DNA of 8,804 nucleotides, taken from NCBI GenBank assembly GCA_017404585.1, contig JAFRCB010000242.1, forward strand, positions 1 to 8,804. The letters are read 5' to 3'. Each line of letters opens with the position of its first letter. The stretch's first letter is position 1. Below the pieces are notes generated by a model. That model had not been told where the DNA came from. It searched no databases and saw nothing but the letters and a program-made list of their open reading frames with translations. Of this stretch, positions 1-5,016 are shown piece by piece. Made by a program: the position numbers and the translations under genes. Source of the stretch: Lachnospiraceae bacterium (lineage in GTDB: Bacteria > Bacillota > Clostridia > Lachnospirales > Lachnospiraceae).

Positions 1-292
1 CTTCTGCGGCGTGTTTGCTGCCTTTGGTCTTGGTGAGTTTCATCGGGTCTTCGGCAGAGGCAGCAAAATCCTACTTCTGCGGCGTGTTTGCTGCTTTTGG
101 TTCTGGCGGATTTCATCGGGTCTTTGGCGGAGGCAGCAAAATCCTGCTTGTGAGACAATATTGCTGCCTTTGGTCTCGGCGAGTTTCTTCGGGTCTTCCG
201 CGGAGGCAGCAAAATCCTGCTTCTGAGGCGTGTTTGCTGCCTTTGATCTTGGTCGGTTTCATCGGGTGATTGGCGGAAGCAGCAAAATCAAG
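1..292. repeat. 73-bp tandem repeat array, four diverged copies, truncated by the left edge
   Basis: Four copies start at 1, 74, 147 and 220, with an exact 73-bp period and no insertions or deletions, although many bases differ between copies (copy 3 diverges most at its left end). Every copy has the arm TTTGCTGCC near offset 14-22 and the complementary arm GGCAGCAAA near offset 59-67. These can pair within a copy (36-base loop), or the right arm can pair with the left arm of the next copy (19-base loop). Copy 2 keeps a G-U pair at the outer position, while copies 3 and 4 each lose one pair. The period is not a multiple of three, so open frames across it drift in sequence and no protein is supported. 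Copy 4 ends directly before the promoter at 295. It could be an array of regulator sites, a structured 3' or 5' RNA region, or an intergenic repeat family. I do not recognise it. Confidence 0.9.
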
Positions 293-294
293 AT

Positions 295-322
295 TTGCGT
301 TTACTGATACATGTGGTACAAT
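295..322 (+). promoter_or_regulatory. Extended -10 sigma-A promoter of the VOC-sortase-LCP operon
   Basis: A -35-like TTGCGT (295-300) is followed after 16 bp by TACAAT (317-322). A TG dinucleotide at 314-315 gives the extended -10 form TGgTACAAT. Transcription should start near 329-330, leaving a leader of about 27 nt with the ribosome binding site AAAGGGAG (342-349) seven bases before the ATG at 357. The -35 lies three bases after the last 73-bp repeat. No other convincing promoter was seen before the three tightly packed genes that follow. Confidence 0.7.
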
Positions 323-356
323 AAGCCTACGACTGACTTTGAAAGGGAGTATAATC

Positions 357-686
357 ATGACAGCTATGCTTGACCACGTGGCGCTCAACGTGCGCGACTT
401 TGAATGGTATCTGAACTTCTTTGAAGAAGTATTTAACATGAAGGAAGAAAAACGCCAGGGGGACATGCCCTACAGGAAATTCTGGCTGGACGGGGGAATC
501 CAGCTGTGTGAGTGCCAGGTCGATACCGGCTCGGCAGGTCCGATGGACCACATCTGCTTCGTGTCCGATGACGTCGACGCTGTGATCGAGGCGGCTAAAG
601 CCCGCGGATGCATAACAGTCCCCTATAAGCCCACCTGGTTCATTCTGCCGAACGGCGTTGTGATTGAGATGAAGGAGACTGTATGA
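357..686 (+). CDS. VOC (glyoxalase/bleomycin-resistance fold) family protein, 109 aa
   Basis: This small single-domain vicinal-oxygen-chelate protein has a beta-alpha-beta start (MLDHVALNVRD) and a second half beginning DHICFVSDDVD, the usual two-module VOC pattern. The four classic metal-ligand positions appear intact: His7, Glu52, His65 and Glu104. A divalent-metal enzyme or binding protein is therefore likely, probably cytosolic; the substrate cannot be told. At 109 residues it is slightly shorter than typical members, with a compact end (WFILPNGVVIEM) where many have a DPDGN loop. The ATG at 357 is chosen because AAAGGGAG lies seven bases upstream. An in-frame extension back to 270 would read into the repeat array with no ribosome site. 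The stop overlaps the next start as ATGA, so it is the first gene of an operon and translationally coupled to the sortase. Fold assignment is strong; function is open. Confidence 0.88.
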   Translation: MTAMLDHVALNVRDFEWYLNFFEEVFNMKEEKRQGDMPYRKFWLDGGIQLCECQVDTGSAGPMDHICFVSDDVDAVIEAAKARGCITVPYKPTWFILPNGVVIEMKETV

Positions 687-1651
687 AAAAGAAATTCTGG
701 AGCGTTATGCTCATTGTCGCCCTGCTCGGCGTCGCCGGGTGCCTCGGCTTCATCGCCTGGCACATCTTCTCCGACATGGGTGCTCAGCAGGTCTATGAGG
801 AGACGGTAGACCTCGTCACTCACCCGAGGGATGAATCCACTCCCGCCGACGAGAGCGAAGAGGAGGACGTGGGAGAATCCGGGCTGACGGTCGCGGATAT
901 AGAATCCGTAGAATTCACCGGAGAGCGCGAGGGCGAGGAAGCGCCGCTGCCGGCGGACATCTTCTCGGGCCTCGGCAGCAGAGTCGACTTTGACCTGCTC
1001 CTCGACATCAACCCGGATCTCTATGCGTGGCTGCTTGTCAATGACACGAACATCGACTACCCGGTCGCGCAGCATCCCGAAGATGACTACTTCTATCTGA
1101 ATCATGATATGTACGGCGAGCCGAGATTTGCAGGATGTCCCTACACGATGCTTGCAAATAAAATGGACTTCTCCGACCCCAACACCGTCATCTACGGCCA
1201 CAACATGAAGAGCGGATCCATGTTCAGCACGCTGCACTATTTTGAGGACGCCGATTTCTTTAACACGCATCCCTACATATATGTGTATACGCAGGATAAG
1301 ATATTGGTGTATGAGACATTTGCAGCAAGATTCTTCACTGACGACAACGTGCTCACCGCATACGACTTCAGTGATCAGAAATCATTCCAGCAGTTCCTTG
1401 ATGACATTTACAACAACAGGAGCATGCGGAACAATATCCGAAGCGACTTTGAAGTGACGACAAATGACCGGATCCTGACTCTGTCGACCTGTGTCGGCGG
1501 CTCGCCCGAGGAGAGATTCCTTGTGCATGCCAAACTGATGTGGGAAGGCAGCGAGTCGGAACTTGAGGAAGCGCAGCGAAAGATAGAAGAGGGCATTCTG
1601 GAAAGCCAGGCAGCGGAAAATGCGGTGCCGGAGGCAACAACGGAGGGATAA
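683..1651 (+). CDS. srtB: Class B sortase (cysteine transpeptidase), 322 aa
   Basis: This is a membrane-bound extracytoplasmic transpeptidase that cleaves a sorting motif in secreted proteins and links them to peptidoglycan. The N-terminus is KKK followed by a hydrophobic segment (about residues 6-29), then an acidic linker (about 50-90) and the catalytic domain (about 100-290). Class B features are INPDLYAWL (109-117), NIDYPV (123-128) and the DDYFYLNHDMYG stretch (134-145). The catalytic triad is His173 (in VIYGHNM), Cys270 (in LTLSTC) and Arg278 (in PEERFLVHAKL). An acidic, probably helical tail of roughly 30 residues follows the domain and is longer than usual for the class. The start overlaps the VOC stop (ATGA) with AAGGAGA just upstream. 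The LCP gene begins six bases after its stop. The first 20 residues end in VAGC, a lipobox-like sequence, but hydrophobic residues continue past it, so a membrane anchor is favoured. The SPKTG protein at 8085-8357 is the visible candidate substrate. Confidence 0.95.
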   Translation: MKKKFWSVMLIVALLGVAGCLGFIAWHIFSDMGAQQVYEETVDLVTHPRDESTPADESEEEDVGESGLTVADIESVEFTGEREGEEAPLPADIFSGLGSRVDFDLLLDINPDLYAWLLVNDTNIDYPVAQHPEDDYFYLNHDMYGEPRFAGCPYTMLANKMDFSDPNTVIYGHNMKSGSMFSTLHYFEDADFFNTHPYIYVYTQDKILVYETFAARFFTDDNVLTAYDFSDQKSFQQFLDDIYNNRSMRNNIRSDFEVTTNDRILTLSTCVGGSPEERFLVHAKLMWEGSESELEEAQRKIEEGILESQAAENAVPEATTEG

Positions 1652-1657
1652 GTCAGA

Positions 1658-3931
1658 ATGACAGATCAACCATCAGAAGGCAGGGACAATTTTGCACCTG
1701 CCAATGAGATAAATGAGGAGAGCTTCATGCCCGCCGATGGCTATGGGGCGGAGCCGGAGAAGAGACGCAGCCTTGCGTCGCACCACAGGTCGCATCGCCA
1801 TCATTCGAGTTCGGGCAGCGGCTCGGACGCAGGTTATAGCAGAAGTTCGGGCAGTTACAGCAGCTCAGATGCAGGTTATGGTCGAAGCGCAGGAGACTAT
1901 AGCGGATCAGATGCGGGTTATGGTCGAAGTGCAGGAGACTATAGCGGATCAGATGCGGGTTATGGTCGAAGCGCAGGAGGCTACAGCGAATCAGACGCGA
2001 GCTATGGCCGAAGTCAGGGTGGTTACAATGACGGTTACAGCGCCGGGTATGAGGCCGGATATCGCAGCAGCAGTCATCACAGCAGCCGGGGTGACTACAG
2101 CGACGGTTACAGCGCCGGATATGAGGCCGGATTGCGCAGCAGCCGCAGCAGTCACAGCCATCATCACAGCAGTCGTTACAGCGACGGCTATGATGACGGT
2201 TACGAGAGCGGACATAGCAGCCACCATCACAGCAGCCGGAGCAGCAGTCACCACAGCAGTCGAAGCAGCTCGTCTTCCGGTAGCAAGCCCGGCCGTCTTG
2301 CGTCACATCACAGATCGCGCCACCACCATCACCATCATCACCATTCCGAGAGCGCGCAGACAGATCAGAACTATGTCAGCACATATGAAGCGCTGCCGAT
2401 TGAGACCGGCAGGATCGGGATTGGAACAGAAGTGGAGACGGTAGACCTCCCACTATCGTTGGAAGAGATGAAGAATCTTCCTTATGACGACCAGGCAGTC
2501 CGTCTGGAGGATATACGCTACGCAGACCGCGGAGGACAGCCGGAAGATGTATACTATGCTGACCGCGGAGGACGACCGGAAGATGTGTATTATGCGGACC
2601 GCGGGCAGCGGCCGGAAGATGTGTATTATGCGGACCGCGGGGGAAGACCGGAAGACGTGTACTATGCAGATCGCGAGGGAAGGCCGGAGGACGTATACTA
2701 TACGGACAGCAGCCGGGGCGCCGGGCAGCAAGAAAATAAAAGCCAGGAGATGGGACGCACACCCGGACCGCTGGCATCTACAATTGTAGCCGCAAGCGCC
2801 ATCAATCCGCCAAAGACACACGATGCTTCCACCATTGAATCCAGCGGAAGCCGCCGGCGCAGGAAAAAACAGCAGAAGCGCAAGACAATCCTGGGTGTTC
2901 TTGCCAAGATTCTGATCGTCTTTATCGTGCTCATCATCGCCTCCATCGGAGGACTTGTTTATCTTCGCTACCGCGGCCAGAAAGCCATGTCGCATAATGC
3001 GGCAGACGTCAAGCTGACCATGGAAAAAGAGAACACACCGGATGACGTCGAAGCAATCGAGGACGACGGAAAGACAATCACCTACAAAGGGGAAAAATAT
3101 CGCTGGAATGACAACATTTCCACGATCCTCTTCCTGGGAAGTGACCGGACAGTCGAGCAGCAGGAAGCGCGGGAATCCGTCATCGGTATCAACGGCCAGG
3201 CGGACACGATCCTTCTGGGCGTGATTGATAACAAGAATAAAAAGATATCTTTCATCAATGTCAACCGTGACACGATGACCAACGTCGCCCAGTACACACC
3301 GGACGGCGATTACGCGGGTGATAAGCAAATGCAGATCTGCCTCGCCTACTCCTACGGCAAGGACAACGAGGAAGGCTGTAAAATGATGGCCTCCACCGTA
3401 TCGAACCTACTCTATGGAATCCCCATCGATGCCTACGCGCGGATCTCTTACGACGCGGTCCCAATGCTGAATGATTCCGTCGGCGGTGTGACTGTCAAGG
3501 TACTTGAGGATATGTCATCCGCTGACCCGGCACTGGTCAAGGATGCCAAGGTGACCCTGACCGGAAGCCAGGCTCTCCGCTATATCCGCTGGAGAAATAA
3601 AATGGTCACCGAGACAAATGAACTCCGTATGGCCAGACAGAAGCAGTACTTCTATGCGTTCATGAACCGGACTATCGAGGCGACACGTGCAGACTTTACG
3701 CTGCCGCTCGGTCTTTATAACAATGCGAAGCCCTATATGACTACCGACATCACTCCGTCCCGGGTGACTTACCTGACGTCAAAGGTGTTGGAGTATGGTG
3801 TGAATGGTGATGCTATTCACTCTGTCGCCGGCAGTTCCAACGATGGTGCGAGCGGTCTTGTTGAGTTCCATGCGGATGATGTGAAGTTGTATGAGATGAT
3901 ACTGAACACGTTTTATAATAAGGTGAAATAA
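1658..3931 (+). CDS. LCP (LytR-CpsA-Psr) family glycopolymer transferase with long repetitive cytoplasmic N-terminus, 757 aa
   Basis: LCP enzymes transfer undecaprenyl-pyrophosphate-linked wall polymers such as teichoic acid or capsule onto peptidoglycan outside the membrane. Residues 1-409 are predicted cytoplasmic and low complexity: 14-residue Gly/Ser/Tyr repeats (63-118), GYSAGYEAG units (123-160), His/Ser clusters (137-230, including eight His at 222-229) and six 12-residue PEDVYYADRGGR-type units (282-353). A basic stretch (RRRRKKQQKRK, 399-409) precedes one membrane helix (about 410-436). The LCP domain follows (about 485-757): ADTILLGVI (515-523), VNRDTM (535-540, Arg537/Asp538), GGVTVKV (609-615), LTGSQALRYIRWR (634-646, Arg644/Arg646) and ELRMARQ (655-661). 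These match the family's phosphate- and lipid-binding residues. GGAGGG lies ten bases before the ATG. Ordinary LCP proteins run about 300-450 residues, so this N-terminus is exceptional. Domain identity is secure; the polymer moved is unknown. Confidence 0.93.
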   Translation: MTDQPSEGRDNFAPANEINEESFMPADGYGAEPEKRRSLASHHRSHRHHSSSGSGSDAGYSRSSGSYSSSDAGYGRSAGDYSGSDAGYGRSAGDYSGSDAGYGRSAGGYSESDASYGRSQGGYNDGYSAGYEAGYRSSSHHSSRGDYSDGYSAGYEAGLRSSRSSHSHHHSSRYSDGYDDGYESGHSSHHHSSRSSSHHSSRSSSSSGSKPGRLASHHRSRHHHHHHHHSESAQTDQNYVSTYEALPIETGRIGIGTEVETVDLPLSLEEMKNLPYDDQAVRLEDIRYADRGGQPEDVYYADRGGRPEDVYYADRGQRPEDVYYADRGGRPEDVYYADREGRPEDVYYTDSSRGAGQQENKSQEMGRTPGPLASTIVAASAINPPKTHDASTIESSGSRRRRKKQQKRKTILGVLAKILIVFIVLIIASIGGLVYLRYRGQKAMSHNAADVKLTMEKENTPDDVEAIEDDGKTITYKGEKYRWNDNISTILFLGSDRTVEQQEARESVIGINGQADTILLGVIDNKNKKISFINVNRDTMTNVAQYTPDGDYAGDKQMQICLAYSYGKDNEEGCKMMASTVSNLLYGIPIDAYARISYDAVPMLNDSVGGVTVKVLEDMSSADPALVKDAKVTLTGSQALRYIRWRNKMVTETNELRMARQKQYFYAFMNRTIEATRADFTLPLGLYNNAKPYMTTDITPSRVTYLTSKVLEYGVNGDAIHSVAGSSNDGASGLVEFHADDVKLYEMILNTFYNKVK
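1844..2011 (+). repeat. 42-bp in-frame repeats encoding 14-residue Gly/Ser/Tyr units
   Basis: Four in-frame units cover LCP residues 63-118, with a partial unit before them. The two central units (1886-1927 and 1928-1969) differ by a single base, which suggests recent duplication; the outer units are more diverged. At protein level the unit is two seven-residue halves, so Tyr60, 67, 74, 81, 88, 95, 102, 109, 116 and 123 are exactly seven apart. Loss or gain of a unit keeps the frame, so the length may vary between strains. Confidence 0.92.
2501..2716 (+). repeat. 36-bp in-frame repeats encoding six 12-residue PEDVYYADRGGR units
   Basis: Six consecutive 12-residue units span LCP residues 282-353. 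The first (RLEDIRYADRGG) and last (RPEDVYYTDSSR) are diverged and the middle four are nearly alike. Five of the six carry a Tyr pair preceded by Glu-Asp-Val. The unit has balanced acidic and basic residues and sits in the predicted cytoplasmic part, before the membrane helix. This repeat differs from the 42-bp repeat upstream in the same gene. Confidence 0.93.
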
Positions 3932-3959
3932 ACTTTCAAGCGACAAAATACGTCAACTA

Positions 3960-3984
3960 CCCACGACCAATCGGTCGTGGGTTT
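3960..3984 (+). terminator. Strong 9-bp hairpin after the LCP gene, possibly a terminator
   Basis: CCCACGACC (3960-3968), loop AATC and GGTCGTGGG (3973-3981) form a perfect 9-bp stem followed by only three T residues and then CC. The short T tract makes it a weak intrinsic terminator, so read-through into the next gene is plausible. The sequence around the stem (TCAACTACCCACGACC, 3953-3968) resembles, from memory, the terminal hairpins of IS200/IS605-type elements. No transposase or TnpB gene lies in the window, so it could be a relic. Confidence 0.6.
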
Positions 3985-3999
3985 CCAATATTAACGAAT

Positions 4000-4004
4000 G
4001 AGGA
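4000..4004 (+). promoter_or_regulatory. Ribosome binding site that sets the start at 4013
   Basis: GAGGA at 4000-4004 lies eight bases before the ATG at 4013. The in-frame ATG at 3998 has only A/T-rich, non-Shine-Dalgarno sequence upstream and itself overlaps this site, so the later start is preferred. That start also gives an N-terminus of the same length and type as the paralogue at 7130. Confidence 0.75.
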
Positions 4005-4012
4005 CTATATTC

Positions 4013-4846
4013 ATGAATATCCCCCTGTGGCTGAAAATACTCATATCGGTCATCTGCATCGCTGCCGTTGCGGTTATTATGCAGCGGGGCGACGAGACAC
4101 CGGAATATACAGCAGCGGGTACCGAAGGAGCAGCGGTAGAGGCAGTCGATGGTTTTGAGTTTGAACCGGAAGAACTGACCTACGACGGGAACGGTGACCT
4201 CGATCTTCTTCAGGGGGTGTCGCTGCCCGGCTTTTCGAGGCAGGAACTGAAGGAGCTGACATTTGTATCCATCGAGACCGTCGGTGCATTGTCAAAGAAG
4301 CGGGTCGAGTACACCGCCGAAAAAGACGGAGTGCGCTACAGATCACTGCGGTATCTGCATCTTTCAGGGTACACCGGGCCGAAAATCATCATGCCGCAGC
4401 ACATCCCGGACGTTAAAGAGAATATGATCGAGCGGTTCGGATCCCTGCTTACACAGGAAGAGGATTTCAAGGTGGACGACGGCTTCGGCAATGATGCATC
4501 CGCGCATATGGAGGTGGCAGCGGAGCGGTCGACCATGGATTCCTCTCTTGTCCACTATACCGTCAGCATAGAGAACGTGTTCGGCGACCGTGACCGTGTG
4601 ATCCAAGATGTGGTCCTCTCCGGGGAGATACCCGTGATTGTGCTGACGACGCCTGAAGTCAGGATCAGCGTGGGACAGACATTTGATTCACACGATTACA
4701 TAGCCCGTGCGGAGAATGCAGACCATTCATCAGCCTTTGATGCTGTTCTGGTCGAAGGTGCGGTCAATACCAATGAGGCCGGGGAATATACACTGACTTA
4801 CGAGCTTTACGGGGAGTCAGTCAGTCTGAGAGTGATAGTAGAGTAA
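4013..4846 (+). CDS. Membrane-anchored protein with probable tandem Ig-like domains (paralogue A), 277 aa
   Basis: One N-terminal membrane helix or uncleaved signal (about residues 5-23, WLKILISVICIAAVAVIM) is followed by an acidic linker and an extracytoplasmic region. The C-terminal part (about 206-277) resembles a DUF5011-type bacterial Ig-like domain: PVIVLTTPEVRISVGQTF, then VNTNEAGEYTLTYELYGESVSLRVIVE. Two earlier segments (about 50-118 and 122-203) have the same strand rhythm, with GVSL...VEYTA...RSLRYLHL and GPKIIMP...VDDGFGNDA...YTVSIENVFGDR, so three related beta-sandwich domains are likely. There is no sorting motif, lipobox or catalytic signature. It is clearly paralogous to the protein at 7130-7966, with shared blocks such as VDDGFGNDA. 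No promoter is obvious, so it may be transcribed from the upstream operon through the hairpin at 3960. The function is unknown; an adhesion, scaffold or envelope-assembly role is inference. Confidence 0.8.
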   Translation: MNIPLWLKILISVICIAAVAVIMQRGDETPEYTAAGTEGAAVEAVDGFEFEPEELTYDGNGDLDLLQGVSLPGFSRQELKELTFVSIETVGALSKKRVEYTAEKDGVRYRSLRYLHLSGYTGPKIIMPQHIPDVKENMIERFGSLLTQEEDFKVDDGFGNDASAHMEVAAERSTMDSSLVHYTVSIENVFGDRDRVIQDVVLSGEIPVIVLTTPEVRISVGQTFDSHDYIARAENADHSSAFDAVLVEGAVNTNEAGEYTLTYELYGESVSLRVIVE

Positions 4847-4956
4847 AATCAAAGGGCTGTCGCGTTAGGCAGTATCCTTAGATAGAGCAGATGATTGCGA
4901 GTATGTCTGCCAAATGTGTGGATGCGTCTTAATTCGGCATCCCGTGAGCAAAATAA

Positions 4957-5006
4957 AAGTGCAGTTATCAGAGTAATAGTAACTTTGACAACTGCACTTG
5001 TTTTTT
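4957..5006. terminator. Bidirectional intrinsic terminator between convergent genes
   Basis: AAGTGCAGTT (4957-4966) pairs with AACTGCACTT (4990-4999). The stem continues inward after one mismatch through 4968-4974 and 4982-4988, with one G-U pair and a seven-base loop. On the plus strand it is followed by G and TTTTTT (5001-5006), ending the Ig-like gene. On the minus strand the stem is followed by a T-rich TTATTTT, ending the ABC transporter transcript. The DNA between the stop at 4846 and this stem holds only a weak 6-bp stem (4920-4942) and no gene. Confidence 0.9.
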
Positions 5007-5016
5007 GAAAAGATTA

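Noticed and set aside
11..269. Open reading frames across the left repeat array, on both strands
   Set aside because: The 73-bp period shifts frame at each copy, there is no ribosome site, and the peptides resemble no family.
1..292. CRISPR array
   Set aside because: The units are contiguous 73-bp copies with no short identical repeats separated by unique spacers.
623..1270. 215-aa minus-strand frame opposite the sortase
   Set aside because: It overlaps the catalytic domain of a clear sortase and lacks start signals.
1725..2306. Cys-rich 193-aa minus-strand frame resembling a metallothionein
   Set aside because: It is the antisense shadow of the Ser/His/Tyr repeats of the LCP gene, with no ribosome site; its Cys content comes from the repeat codons.
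2453..3328. 291-aa minus-strand frame inside the LCP gene
   Set aside because: The opposite strand encodes clear LCP motifs and repeats; this frame shows no domain or start signal.
4854..4863. GGGCTGTCGC, like the inverted-repeat end of some insertion sequences
   Set aside because: No matching GCGACAGCCC and no transposase were found in the window, so it is probably chance.
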